From positions 1-64,000 of the forward strand of contig NZ_JAGKJK010000002.1 in assembly GCF_020329435.1 (NCBI RefSeq): 64,000 nt of DNA, written 5' to 3'. Under the pieces are notes generated by a model that was not told the origin of the DNA, did not search any database, and saw only the letters and a list, made by a program, of their open reading frames with translations. Every line of letters starts with the position of its first letter. Position 1 is the stretch's first letter. Source of the stretch: Bradyrhizobium hereditatis. Lineage in GTDB: Bacteria > Pseudomonadota > Alphaproteobacteria > Rhizobiales > Xanthobacteraceae. A program made the translations under genes and the position numbers. Below, one piece after another: positions 8,557 to 17,678 of this stretch.

Positions 8557-8573
8557 CCGATGCAGAAACGGGG

Positions 8574-8620
8574 CCGAAGGCCGTCATCTCTGTTACTAAG
8601 TGTCATGTGGCGGCCTTCGG
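8574..8620 (+). terminator. hairpin downstream of the small membrane peptide
   Basis: CCGAAGGCCG at 8574-8583 and CGGCCTTCGG at 8611-8620 are perfect inverted repeats with a 27-base loop, starting 17 bases after the stop of the 27-residue gene. There is no T tract, so it could be a Rho-independent-like barrier or only an mRNA-stabilising structure. Confidence 0.35.
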
Positions 8621-8835
8621 CGCTTGTGCCCTTGGATAAGGGCGGTTTCGAAATTTTAAATAGTTTTCCGACTGAGCTCAATGACGCGAAATCTACGGAG
8701 GAGGTCACCAGACCTCCTCCGCTTCAGTGGAGAGATCAGTTATGCGCATCGCCTTGAGCTGTTCCTTGGCGTGCCATTGCCAATCATCCGCTGCTGGTTT
8801 TATTCCGGCATCACTAATCCAGATCGTCGCGCCAC

Positions 8836-8862
8836 AAAAAAAGCCCGCGGACGCCGGCTTCT
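8836..8862 (-). terminator. Rho-independent terminator of the CsbD gene
   Basis: Read on the minus strand, a GC-rich stem (AAGCC paired with GGCTT, with an inner GCG/CGC) is followed directly by seven T residues. It starts about 12 bases after the CsbD stop codon, as expected for an intrinsic terminator. Confidence 0.65.
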
Positions 8863-8873
8863 TACGTTCGGTT

Positions 8874-9077
8874 TCACCACTTCTGGCGATCGAACCAGTC
8901 GTTGATCTCTTTTCTGGCTTGGTCCTTGGCGTAGCCATACCGTTGCTGCAGCCGGCCTTCTAGCTGGTCCTGGCGGCCATCGATGACGTCGAGATCGTCA
9001 TCGGTAAGCTTTCCCCATTGCTGTTTGACCTTACCCTTTATCTCTTTCCAGTTTCCCTCAACGCGATTCCAATCCAT
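8874..9077 (-). CDS. CsbD family stress-response protein
   Basis: The 67-residue hydrophilic protein starts MDWNRVEGNWKEIKGKVKQQ and continues WGKLTDDDLDVIDGRQDQLEG, the hallmark of the CsbD family. Members are abundant under general stress, bind no known cofactor and have no defined activity. The frame is open upstream to 9311, but the ATG at 9077 is where the family always begins. It is monocistronic, with an intrinsic terminator just downstream. General-stress control is likely but no promoter motif was confirmed. Confidence 0.9.
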   Translation of the reverse strand: MDWNRVEGNWKEIKGKVKQQWGKLTDDDLDVIDGRQDQLEGRLQQRYGYAKDQARKEINDWFDRQKW

Positions 9078-9457
9078 CTCCGTCCTCGCTCGTTGCTGGG
9101 AATGATAACCGGGCACGGCACGCTTTCGTTCCGATCCGCAAGCCCCAGCAAGAGGCGCGTTGGTTCCGCAATACGACCAGCGCAGATCAAGTTGGAGGAT
9201 GACGCGTCGTTCCGAGAACCGCAGCCCGTTCCGGCGCCAAGCTTTCGATGCGGTGCCATAGTGGTGCATCTCTGCATCAGTCTGGTGGCGGCGAGCGCGC
9301 CTGCCGGACAAGCATCGCAGCGCAGCAGCGCCGCGTCTCGCTGCTGCTTTCTCGTGCAGAGGAACCAGTGCTCACGGTTTCGAATTGTGCATTCGAGAGG
9401 AAACACAGGAGCAATTCATCAAACGTGCTCTTGATCGCGTGATTACGGGAGCCGTCT
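9078..9457. other. intergenic region between CsbD and a small membrane gene
   Basis: This 380-base stretch must hold the divergent promoters for csbD and for the 9458-10396 pair. Frames open through it encode Arg/Ser-rich sequence with no domain. I could not pick out a convincing promoter. Confidence 0.45.
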
Positions 9458-9532
9458 ATGCACCAGCTTATTTATCTCATTGGATTGATCGTGGTGATCC
9501 TCGCTATTCTTTCCTTCTTCGGTCTACGCTGA
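9458..9532 (+). CDS. 24-residue membrane peptide
   Basis: The ATG at 9458 opens a 24-residue peptide, MHQLIYLIGLIVVILAILSF then FGLR, that is almost entirely one membrane helix. It ends at 9532, ten bases before the start of the larger membrane protein at 9542, so the two are probably cotranscribed. Very short one-helix proteins of this composition (LIYLIGLIVVILAILSF) recur in rhizobial genomes; their function is unknown to me. Confidence 0.6.
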   Translation: MHQLIYLIGLIVVILAILSFFGLR

Positions 9533-9541
9533 GCCAGGACC

Positions 9542-10396
9542 ATGACCACCATCGTCGAAGAAGAACTGGCTTACTCCAGCCCCGCACCCTTTCTGGCCTG
9601 GACGCCGGCCGTCGCCGGCGCGTTGATCGGGGCGGCCTTCTCAACGGTCCTGATTGCCTTCGGCACCGCCATTGGCCTCGGCGTTGCATCGGCCGCGCCG
9701 AGCTGGCGTGACGCTTCGGTTGCACTTTGGCTGTTGTCGGGCTTCTATTTGATCCTGGTGGCGTTGATCAGCTTTGGACTCGGCGGCTATGTTGCCGGGC
9801 GCATCCCGTCGAATAGGCCGACGACAGATTCGGGCGGCATCGAACTCCGGGACGGCCTGCATGGCCTGGCTGCCTGGGCTCTCGCGGTCGTTCTTACCGT
9901 CCTGATCAGCACCCTGATCGCTAATGCGGCCGCATCGCGCGCGTCCAGTGCGCAGAACATGCCTTCCGCGATGGCGGCGGAGCCTTTGCTGAGCTACGAG
10001 CTCGATCGCCTGTTCCGGCCAGCGCGACGCAATCCCAATGCCGAGACCGGCATGGAGCGCGCGGAAACCGGCCGGATCTTGCTAACGTCGTCCAGCCATA
10101 GCGGCGTCGCGGCCGAAGACCGTACCTACCTGGTGCAACTGGTGAACGGAATTGCCGGTCTCGCCGGTCCGGATGCCGAGCGCCGCGTCGACAACGTCAT
10201 CGCTGCCTCAAAGACAGCAATCGCCCGCTCCCGTCGCAGCGCCATCATCGCGGCCTTTTCGGTCGCGGCATCGATCCTGCTCGGCGCTGTTGTCGCATGG
10301 CTCGCGGCCTGCGAAGGCGGACGGCATCGCGACGGAGCGGCTCCTGAATGGCTGGCTACCCGTTCACTCGCACCGGGGAGACCAAGCGTCCGTTAG
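9542..10396 (+). CDS. membrane protein, function unknown
   Basis: The 284-residue protein has four to five predicted membrane helices: an N-terminal pair (AVAGALIGAAFSTVLIAFGT, then WLLSGFYLILVALISFGLGG), a third near ALAVVLTVLISTLIANAAA and a fourth at AAFSVAASILLGAVVAWLAA. A soluble loop of about 90 residues, rich in Arg and Ala, sits between the third and fourth. Glycine-rich packing in the N-terminal pair resembles small integral-membrane proteins found next to CsbD-type stress genes. No catalytic motif is visible. It follows the 24-residue gene by nine bases. Confidence 0.6.
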   Translation: MTTIVEEELAYSSPAPFLAWTPAVAGALIGAAFSTVLIAFGTAIGLGVASAAPSWRDASVALWLLSGFYLILVALISFGLGGYVAGRIPSNRPTTDSGGIELRDGLHGLAAWALAVVLTVLISTLIANAAASRASSAQNMPSAMAAEPLLSYELDRLFRPARRNPNAETGMERAETGRILLTSSSHSGVAAEDRTYLVQLVNGIAGLAGPDAERRVDNVIAASKTAIARSRRSAIIAAFSVAASILLGAVVAWLAACEGGRHRDGAAPEWLATRSLAPGRPSVR

Positions 10397-10623
10397 TCTC
10401 GCCGCACAGCGTTTTCACACAGCTAGGTCAAAATCCGACGTGGCAGTGGTAGTGGCCAAAGTCCTTCTTGGGTCAGAAAGCGAGATCGGGTCGGACTTGC
10501 AGACACTTCTGCTCTGCTCTCAACGGCGGACATCATCCGGCCCGCTGGGCATGTCGGCTAAGGCCAAGCCGCCGTAGGAACCTTCGCCCTGCCGCGCCGT
10601 TTGTTCTCTCGAGGAACAGTGTC

Positions 10624-12171
10624 ATGAACGTACGGGACGAGCACACCCGGTCGCTGTGGATGGATATTTCGGTCGCCGATGCTCCGGCGTTGTCGCGTGC
10701 GGAGCGTGCAGATGTCGCTGTGATCGGTTCCGGAATTGCCGGGCTGTCGGTCGCCTATGAGCTCGCCAATCGTGGACGTTCGGTCGTGGTTCTGGACCGC
10801 GGCGGCATTGGCAGCGGGATGACGGCGCGCACTACCGCGCATCTGGCAACGGCGCTCGACGACGGCTACGACGAACTGCTCAGAGTACGCGGCCATGACT
10901 GTGCGCGGCACTATTATCAGAGTGTCGTCACCGCGATCGATCGTGCGGAGGCCATTCAGCGCGCTGAGAAGATCGATTGCGATTTTCGACGGGTGGACGG
11001 TTACTGGGTGCTGGCGCCCGAGACACCCGCATCCGAGCTGGACCAGGAACTGGATTGCTGCCGCAAGCTCCAGATTGACGTCCAAGACTGCACGGAGCCT
11101 ACCCCGTTCCACGTCCGAGGCCTCGTGCGCTCGTTACGCTTTCCCCGGCAGGCGCGCCTGCATCCGACCAAATACCTCGCCGGTCTAGCCAGCGCGCTTC
11201 AGCGCAGGGGTGTGCGGCTCTACGCTGACAGCTGCGTCGAAAGCATCGATCAAAGCCAAGGCGACATGGTGGTGAAGACCACTTCGGGCCACGAACTGCG
11301 TGTGGCCGACGTAGTAGTCGCGACGAACTCGCCCATCAATGTGCGGGTGGCGATCCACACCAAGCAGGCGCCTTACCGTACCTACGCGCTCGCCGCGAAG
11401 ATTCCGGCCGGCGCGGTTGTGGATGCGCTCTATTGGGACACGCTCGATCCATATCACTACGTCCGGCTGCAGCCGCTTTCTGCCGATGAGGACATCGTGA
11501 TCATCGGCGGAGAAGATCACAAGTCCGGCGAAGCGGACGATGGCGCGCAGCGCTTTGCCGCGCTCGAGCGCTGGGCGCGCGATCGATTGCCGAGCCTGGG
11601 CGAAGTCAGCCATCGATGGTCAGGTCAGGTGCTCGAGCCAATTGACTATATTGGTTTCGTCGGTCATAGCCCCGATGAGGACCATGTCTTCGTCGTCAGC
11701 GGCGATTCCGGACAGGGCATCACCAACGGGCTTGTGGCCGGAATATTGATCGCGGATCTGATCACGACGGGCACGAGCCCGTGGAAACAGGTCTACTCCC
11801 CTTCCCGGAAGATCCAGAAGAACATCGGCGAGTTCATCAGCGAAAACATCACTCCGCTGAAGAACTTTGCGGAGTACCTTACGGCGAGTGAAATTGCGAG
11901 TGTCGAACGGCTTCGGCCGGGAGAGGGTCGCCTTGTCCGCAGCGGATTGAGAAAAATCGCGGCTTGTCGGGACCAGAACGGAAAGCTGCATCTGCATTCG
12001 GCAAGCTGCACTCATCTCGGCTGTGTTGTGCACTGGAATTCACTGGAGCAATGCTGGGATTGCCCATGTCACGGCTCGCAGTTCGCGCCTGATGGCACCG
12101 CGCTCAATGGCCCGGCGGTGTCGCCGCTGAGCGGCGTTGAGAAGCCGTCCGATCTCGAAGCGGCAGAGTGA
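10624..12171 (+). CDS. FAD-dependent oxidoreductase with C-terminal Rieske domain
   Basis: The 515-residue fusion starts at the ATG at 10624; an open upstream frame has no family similarity. Residues 30-400 are a D-amino-acid-oxidase-like FAD domain with the dinucleotide fold [15 protein letters not shown] and a late [10 protein letters not shown] motif that closes the FAD site. Residues 420-515 are a Rieske [2Fe-2S] domain: Cys462-x-His464 (CTHLGC) and Cys480-x-x-His483 (CPCHGS). The architecture matches the Bacillus YhfW-type family, whose substrate is undefined. The pairing suggests electron transfer from FAD through the cluster to an acceptor. No signal peptide is present, so it is cytoplasmic. 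It stands alone. Confidence 0.85.
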   Translation: MNVRDEHTRSLWMDISVADAPALSRAERADVAVIGSGIAGLSVAYELANRGRSVVVLDRGGIGSGMTARTTAHLATALDDGYDELLRVRGHDCARHYYQSVVTAIDRAEAIQRAEKIDCDFRRVDGYWVLAPETPASELDQELDCCRKLQIDVQDCTEPTPFHVRGLVRSLRFPRQARLHPTKYLAGLASALQRRGVRLYADSCVESIDQSQGDMVVKTTSGHELRVADVVVATNSPINVRVAIHTKQAPYRTYALAAKIPAGAVVDALYWDTLDPYHYVRLQPLSADEDIVIIGGEDHKSGEADDGAQRFAALERWARDRLPSLGEVSHRWSGQVLEPIDYIGFVGHSPDEDHVFVVSGDSGQGITNGLVAGILIADLITTGTSPWKQVYSPSRKIQKNIGEFISENITPLKNFAEYLTASEIASVERLRPGEGRLVRSGLRKIAACRDQNGKLHLHSASCTHLGCVVHWNSLEQCWDCPCHGSQFAPDGTALNGPAVSPLSGVEKPSDLEAAE

Positions 12172-12371
12172 CCGGGCGCAGCCGGGGCGGCGCAGCGTAT
12201 GCCGCCCGGACTATAGCGCCGCCGCCTTGCGGTACGGCTGAGATGATCCGCCCAAATCCGATATCTTACTTTCACCGGAGGCGACTCCTTCAGAATCGCA
12301 TTGCCGCGGACGTAACAGCGGCGTCGATGTGAAGCAAGGTCTCGCGAGAAACCATGGACTCAGGCATCGCG

Positions 12372-12768
12372 CTATCGCTCGCGCCAACCCTTCATAATTT
12401 GGTCCGAAATCGGCTTGACCAGGTACGACAGCGCCGTGCGGTCGCCAGTCCGGATGAAGGCCTCGACCGGCATTCCCGGTACGAGCTTGAGGCCTTGGAG
12501 CCGCGCCATCTCGTGATCTGGCAGGCTGATTCGCACAGTGTAGAACCCTGCTCCGGTTTTTGCGTCATGTGTGACGTCGGCGGCAACCCCAATCACTTCG
12601 CCGTTCAGCTCGGGCGTCGTACGTAGATTGAATGCCGCGAAGCGGAGCAGCGCTCGTTGCCTGATCCGGACTTGGTCGACGTCCTGAGGGGCAACTCTGA
12701 GTTCAACGAGCAGCGGATCGCTCTCGGGCACGATCAGCATGATGGGGTCGCCCGGACTGATCAGATGG
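12372..12768 (-). pseudogene. HlyD-type secretion adaptor, C-terminal fragment
   Basis: The minus strand encodes the end of a type I secretion membrane-fusion protein: ISPGDPIMLIVPESDPLLVE, then QVRIRQRALLRFAAFNLRTT, ending YLVKPISDQIMKGWRER. This is the conserved C-terminal beta domain of the HlyD/PrtE family with an intact stop. Everything upstream of about 12768 is missing and is replaced by a resolvase fragment on the other strand. No ABC transporter or TolC partner is nearby. Confidence 0.8.
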
Positions 12769-12796
12769 GTGCATGGCGGTGCCGTTCAACACGACA

Positions 12797-13002
12797 TCGT
12801 GCGGGGCACGGTCGAGAGTGCAGTGCTCAGCGGGCTAAAGGCCGAATTGCGCGCGCCGAAAGTTATTTCGGAGTACGTACGCACATATCTCGAGGAGCGG
12901 AAGCGCCTCGCAGCTACGTCAAATGCAAAACGGCAGCGCCTTGAGCAGCAGCTTGAGCAACTAAACCGGGAAATCGAACGACTGGTGGATGCGATCGCAT
13001 AG
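12797..13002 (+). pseudogene. serine recombinase (resolvase/invertase), C-terminal fragment
   Basis: The frame carries the coiled-coil region of a large serine recombinase: ESAVLSGLKAEL, VISEYVRTYLEERKRLA and LEQLNREIERLVDAIA. The catalytic N-terminal domain is absent. The fragment ends at a TAG directly after DAIA, where the family usually continues, so it may also carry a nonsense change. It is joined to the HlyD fragment on one side and the Fic fragment on the other. Confidence 0.7.
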
Positions 13003-13039
13003 GGAATGGCGATCCATCCGTTCTCGGGTCGCGATTATT

Positions 13040-13848
13040 GTTTTTGACGTTGTAGATCGGTTTTAGGCGCCCGAAGGCAGCCGAAACATCCATCTCTCCC
13101 TCTTCAAGAAGCAGATGAATAATCGCTAGCTGTCGATCCGCAATCACGCGCTTCCGGCTACTTGCGAGACGATGGAATAGATCGTTGGAGATGTCTCTAA
13201 AGAGCGCCTTAGAAATGTTCGTGTTGATTTCATTTAGTAGGCGCTTGCATTGCACGGCGATGCCTGTGAGACCAAAAGCCAAAAACGCGGTCATGTCCCC
13301 GCCATTAGATTTTACCGAGGACAGAGTCCGCAGATAGCTGGTCTTTTCGTCGTAGTAGTAGTTGGAAAGCGCGATAAAAGTCCCATCGCGTGCGCGTTGC
13401 GGCATAAGCGCTTCAACGGCTCTGGCGTTTCTTCCGTTACCGTCTAAAAACGGATCCATCGCGCCGATATGATAATGAAACGCCAACGCGCGAATGAGAA
13501 TGTCATGCGCACGAAACTCGCCATTGACGGCGTCAATCAATTCATTGAACGCGCTCGTGCATTCCCGACCACCCTCTGACCCTCGATGACGAGGGGCGCC
13601 GAATGTGACATTCTCTCCGTCTTTTCGCAGACCGCCGGGCTCACAATGGTCATCATCGCAACCAGTAACTATTCGACGGTGTATGTCCCTGACCAACTCA
13701 GCGTCAATTGGCCGGTCGTCCGGAAGGGACGCCCAGCGCGTTCGTTCGAATCGGTATTTTAGTTCGCAGCTTCACGCCAAGCTGTTTCGCTTTTACCACC
13801 TCATTCCACACGCGCCTTGCCTGTAACCAGCTTGGGAGTGATCGGCAT
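13040..13848 (-). pseudogene. Fic-family protein, frameshifted and truncated, catalytic His replaced
   Basis: The frame starts at the ATG at 13848 (MPITPKLVTGKARVWNEVVK, then AKQLGVKLRTK). A frameshift near 13745-13770 moves coding to the frame that begins KYRFERTRWASLPDDRPID. It runs through FHYHIGAMDPFLDGNGRNAR to LKPIYNVKNNNRD, where similarity ends near 13040 at the resolvase junction. Fic proteins use HxFx(D/E)GNGRxxR, with His as the base for AMP transfer. Here the His is Asp (MDPF), a one-base change from CAT to GAT. Frameshift, lost C-terminus and lost catalytic residue together mark a dead gene. Confidence 0.75.
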
Positions 13849-14008
13849 GATCAAAGTATAAGTCCAAGGAAAGAGACAGCTTCTAGTGATCTGACGAGGA
13901 GGGCCACTCCCTCCCGAATTAGTAAGCGGCTGGACCAAAAAGCGAGCGGCACGCACTGTTAGTGATGAGATAAGCAGCGCGGTGATGCGGGACAGCTTCT
14001 ATAGGCGC

Positions 14009-14191
14009 TCACAAAGACCGCTGATCGATGCCCCCCACGGACGTTTCCCGATCCGCCTGAAGCTCAGCCTCAAGTTCTAAGATGATGATGTGTAGCAGAG
14101 TTGCAGCAAGTGGATCGGTGACTTCCCGCTCCAGCAGCCGATAGCGCGCGATCTGAACTTCTCGCTCTCTGAATTTGCGCTCCGTCACCAT
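14009..14191 (-). CDS. small hypothetical protein
   Basis: A 60-residue, mostly helical, charged protein: MVTERKFREREVQIARYRLL followed by EREVTDPLAATLLHIIILEL and a Glu-rich end. The composition and the LEREVTDPLAATLL segment resemble short uncharacterised alphaproteobacterial proteins predicted to form a helical hairpin. The function is unknown. The flanking 150-200 bases on each side hold no other gene. Confidence 0.55.
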   Translation of the reverse strand: MVTERKFREREVQIARYRLLEREVTDPLAATLLHIIILELEAELQADRETSVGGIDQRSL

Positions 14192-14393
14192 GTTCTGCCC
14201 TCCAACAAACCGACGCGGTGGCAGGCAACTTGTTTCGCTAGAATCTTCAGATCATTTTGTATGGTTTCTAATTAATGAATGCGGGCGGCGATGGCATAGG
14301 TCCTCCTTGCGATTGTTACTAGATTTCTCAGAGTGCTATTGCTTGCCGAGAGCACGATCGCCGCCCCCGCTCCCCATAGCGGATTCTCCGTGT

Positions 14394-14927
14394 TCACTTG
14401 GTCGGATCAGGTCGCGAACTTCCGACGGTAGCCGGAATTTTGTACTCACCGCGGAGTTCATCCCACAAGGCCGTGTCGCTGACCAGCACGACGTGGTACT
14501 CACCGCGGCCCGTGATCCCTGCATATTTTCCTGTGCCGCCAGTGAACTCGAAGGTGCCGCGGAACTCCTTCGGCTTCGCGTCCTTCAGGACGTACTTGGC
14601 AAAGACCTTGGATCCGTCGGCCTCTGTGAAGGTCTTATGGCCGCCGCTGGAAGTGCCAGCATCCGTCAGATCAACAACCTGATAGCGAGCTTTGTCGAGG
14701 AAGGGCTTGCCATCGGCGTTGAACACGGCGCCGTCGTATTCGGTGACCGACACCGTATGGTCAGCCCTGTCTTCCACCTTCACGCTCTTACTGGAGACGG
14801 CTACCAGAACGGCTCGACCGAACCATTGGCCCGCTTCTTCCGCCAAGACGGGGACAGCGCCCCCCGGGACTGCCAAAGCAAGCACAACACAACCGCACAT
14901 CCACGATGAATTGAGATGATATCTCAT
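14394..14927 (-). CDS. secreted hypothetical protein with beta-barrel-type motif
   Basis: I start at the ATG at 14927, preceded by GGAGGAAACC, although the frame is open to 15008. The 177-residue product has an N-terminal hydrophobic segment (CVVLALAVPGGAVPVLAEEA) that is a likely signal peptide with cleavage after VLA. The mature part is beta-rich and includes EFRGTFEFTGGTGKYAGITG followed by RGEY, a motif seen in allene-oxide-cyclase-like barrels and related periplasmic proteins. The enzyme activity, if any, is unknown. It is a single gene next to the decayed GGDEF-EAL gene. Confidence 0.6.
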   Translation of the reverse strand: MRYHLNSSWMCGCVVLALAVPGGAVPVLAEEAGQWFGRAVLVAVSSKSVKVEDRADHTVSVTEYDGAVFNADGKPFLDKARYQVVDLTDAGTSSGGHKTFTEADGSKVFAKYVLKDAKPKEFRGTFEFTGGTGKYAGITGRGEYHVVLVSDTALWDELRGEYKIPATVGSSRPDPTK

Positions 14928-15075
14928 GGTTTCCTCCCAGATGGATCGCAGGTTACGAATTTGTTGGGAGCAAGATCTCCATGATCCAGTTTCCACGATG
15001 CCAATCATACCACTGCTTCCAAGGAGGACTTGCGCAGAGCGATGTTTGGATAATGCGTCTATTAGACGCGTGATT

Positions 15076-16512
15076 ATGCATGTTTTCGTTCAGATCGCCG
15101 CGCTGTCAATCTCAAGGACTTTGTACGTCGATGCCAAGCAGAAGGTCGTGGTTTCGAACGCCAGATGCGCCGAGATCGACGGGCTAGATCGTGAGGAGAT
15201 AGGACCTGGCATCTCGCTCGCCGAGATCCTTCAGTACCGTCGCAGAAGAGGCACCAACTTCTCCGATGTTTCGGAAGACGCCTACCTGAAGGCGAACGTA
15301 AAGCAGGCAGCGAGTTATGCGAACTCGCCGATGGCCGCGTCATCTCGATCGCACGTCAGATGATGCCGGCCGGCGGGTGACCACACATGAAGACATCACA
15401 GACCGCGCCAGAAACGAAAAGAAGATCGCGTTCCTGGCGCAGCATGATCTGCTTACCGGCCTCGCGAACCGCGCAGTATTTTCCGAGAAAATAGAGAAGG
15501 CTGTTAGGCGCCTTCAGCGCCATGGCACCAAGTTTACGATGCTCATGCTCGATTTGGACAAGTTCAGGATGATCAACGACACGCTGGGGCACCGGCTCCT
15601 GATCGAGGTGGTGCGGCGGCTCAGATCCTTGCTCCGCGATACGGATGTTCTCGCTCGACTGGGTGGCGACGAATTTGCGATCATCCAGGAGAACGAAACC
15701 AATCAAAGGGAGGGCGCCATCGGCCTCGCGCTGCGGATCATCGATCTAATCGAGCAGCCATTCGATTTGTACGGTCAGCGTGTGGTGGTTGGCACGAGCA
15801 TTGGCATCGCCTCCGCTCCGGAGCACGGAGCTGATACAGAAACGCTGCTGCAGAAGACAGATCTCGCCCTGTATGCCGCCAAATCCAGGGGCAGGAACGA
15901 TTTTCATATATTCCAGTCCCATCTTAGTGAGGCCGCTGACTTGCAGAAATCAACCGAAAGCGAACTGCTGGATGCAATACTCCGCAACCAGTTCGAGCTG
16001 CATTATCAGCCTATACTCAAACCGTGACACGCGAAGTAATCGGTGCGGAAGCGTTCGTGCGCTGGCGCCACCCGTCCAAAGGCATTCTCTCCGCCGAGGA
16101 ATTCCTCACTCTAGCGGAATCGACGGATTTGATTGTGTCAATCGGCGAATGGATTCTGCAGCGAGCGTGCCAGGATGCCACTGCCTGGCCGCCCCATATT
16201 CGGGTCGCCGTGAACGTCGCGACGGCACAGTTCGAAAAAGGTAATCTCTTCGACGTCGTCTTGTGCGGCCTCGTAGATTCCGGCCTTCGCCGGAGCGGCT
16301 ACAGATCGAGATCGCCGACGCAGCATTGCTACATGCCGGCCGGCCCACCTGCTCGCGGTCCGTCGACTCAAGAATCTCGGCATCTCGATCGTGCTCGACA
16401 ATTGCGGAGAATGCTCCATGGTCAGTTATCCGCAGGGGTTTCCATTCGACAATCTGCAAATCGAGAGATCGATCGTGCAAGGCTCCGCAAATCGCAGGGA
16501 TTGGGATCGCTG
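15076..16512 (+). pseudogene. PAS-GGDEF-EAL cyclic-di-GMP protein, multiply frameshifted
   Basis: Domain order is preserved but spread over several frames. A PAS-like segment (LYVDAKQKVVVSNARCAEID, FSDVSEDAYLKANVKQA) lies at 15121-15310. A GGDEF domain (NEKKIAFLAQHDLLTGLANR, RLGGDEFAIIQENE) covers 15410-15900 and has a small in-frame loss after DTLGH. An EAL domain (GAEAFVRWRHPSKGILSAEE, LQIEIADAALLHA, NLQIERSIVQGSANRRDWD) runs to a stop near 16512. Frame changes occur near 15310, 15370, 16020 and 16290. The C-terminal part of EAL is replaced by an IS1182 relic, so insertion of that element probably began the decay. Confidence 0.8.
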
Positions 16513-16514
16513 AT

Positions 16515-16860
16515 TCATTCCCCCCAAAATGGGTGGAGATTTGAATCGATGATGGGTCCTCGGCAGGTCGATCAGGCGGCACTCCTTCACGAGTTCTCTC
16601 TTGAGCGACATGTTCTGGCCGGCCACTTGCTGAGGTCGATTGATCGCTTTGTCGATTTGTCAGAGGTTCGGGGCCATCTAGCGCCATCGGGATAACCTCG
16701 CTGGCAGCGCCCCACGCCGCATCATCGAGGGTTGCCAGATACTCCTTTACCGCGCGACTCGACTTCTTGGTATCGCGACCTCTGGTGCCAGTCCGGTCCC
16801 GCGATGACCGGTACTTGTGGCATCGGCAGCAATCAGGCTGGCACCAAAGCCTCAGCGGCC
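16515..16860. mobile_element. scrambled IS1182-family relic
   Basis: Plus strand 16549-16690 encodes the N-terminus of an IS1182-type transposase (MMGPRQVDQAALLHEFSLE, LLRSIDRFVDLSEVRGHLAP). Directly after it, the minus strand of about 16696-16860 encodes an internal part of the same type of protein (KKSSRAVKEYLATLDDAAWG, and GFGASLIAADA in a shifted frame). The middle has thus been inverted and the remainder lost. The relic separates the truncated EAL domain from the pap2-DUF3147 operon. The intact end at 1-210 belongs to the same family. Confidence 0.7.
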
Positions 16861-17334
16861 TCACGACGTCGCGGAGCCATTCGTGTTTTTCGAGAGCCGC
16901 GCCCTCCGCCCTGAGCGCATCTTGCGACGCGCGTACCAGGCCGCCATCGAAACTGTCAGCCAGGAAAGCGATGCACCGATGAAGCCGGCTGAGATGCTGA
17001 TTTCTACCGTCAACCAGAAGACAATCGCAAAAACCAGCAAACCGAGCGCACCCAGCGCGGCACCGGCGGCGTCGAGCGCGGCAGCCTCTTGACCGCGTCG
17101 TACACCGTTGAGCCCAGCTTCCCGCTTGCGGCGGAGTTCATGCTTCTCGATGAGGGTCGCGCTTGCGCAGAAGATGGCGGGCAGAGCGAGAAAGAGACCC
17201 CCAATAGATGCTCCATAACGGCTGCTGACGAGACCGGTGAAGACGGTCGCGGCGCCGCCAAGCGCGAAGCGGATCAGGTATTCGTACCAGCGGCTTTCCT
17301 GTAGCGATGACGGCGAAAAGCGGATCGGGGTCAT
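16861..17334 (-). CDS. DUF3147-like membrane protein 2
   Basis: The 157-residue protein has four predicted helices: YLIRFALGGAATVFTGLVSS, SIGGLFLALPAIFCASATLI, GALGLLVFAIVFWLTVEISI and ASLSWLTVSMAAWYARRK. A charged loop (EKHELRRKREAGLNGVRRGQ) lies between the second and third. This matches the DUF3147 family of small membrane proteins, whose role is unknown. Its ATG overlaps the stop of the preceding DUF3147 gene (ATGA at 17331-17334), so it is the last gene of a four-gene operon. Its 3' end lies at the IS1182 relic boundary, so the final residues may be altered. Confidence 0.7.
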   Translation of the reverse strand: MTPIRFSPSSLQESRWYEYLIRFALGGAATVFTGLVSSRYGASIGGLFLALPAIFCASATLIEKHELRRKREAGLNGVRRGQEAAALDAAGAALGALGLLVFAIVFWLTVEISISAGFIGASLSWLTVSMAAWYARRKMRSGRRARLSKNTNGSATS

Positions 17335-17678
17335 GCTTGCCCTCCGCCGAGCGTCAGCAGGGCGAAAGCGGCGATCAGCCAGACGACAAGTGACAGCAAA
17401 GTTGCCGTCGCCGCTCGCAGCCGCGCACGTACTAGGAGATGGCAGACGACAACGCTATAGACGGAGAGCGCAATCGCGCCCGCCATCATCGAACGGCTCT
17501 GCAGTGCTGCATAGCGGGCGCCGTGTTGGTAGATGGCGATGCCGAGAGTGGCGAGCGCGACAGAGGGCGCAGCGCCGAAAAGGCCCGCGAAGCTTTTGGG
17601 GCGCAGAAGGTCGCCCAGCATGGCGAAGGCCGAGACGACGGCGCCCCCGACGAGGAAGCGGACGACATACTCCGTCAT
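17331..17678 (-). CDS. DUF3147-like membrane protein 1
   Basis: Starting at the ATG at 17678 (MTEYVVRFLVGGAVVSAFAM), this 115-residue protein has four short hydrophobic helices and the RPKSFAGLFGAAPSVALATL segment typical of DUF3147. It is a paralogue of the next gene. Its start overlaps the ancestral stop of the upstream cupin gene (ATGA, 17675-17678) and its end overlaps the next start. Such coupling suggests the two DUF3147 proteins assemble together, which is inference. A frame open to 17846 upstream is antisense-like read-through of the cupin gene. Confidence 0.75.
   Translation of the reverse strand: MTEYVVRFLVGGAVVSAFAMLGDLLRPKSFAGLFGAAPSVALATLGIAIYQHGARYAALQSRSMMAGAIALSVYSVVVCHLLVRARLRAATATLLSLVVWLIAAFALLTLGGGQA

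Noticed and set aside
8705..8963. Two opposite frames over the CsbD terminator region
   Set aside because: They run through the terminator hairpin and the csbD 3' end; composition is non-coding.
12739..12797. N-terminal 20 codons of the resolvase frame starting at 12739
   Set aside because: This part is antisense to the hlyD fragment; recombinase similarity begins only near 12797.
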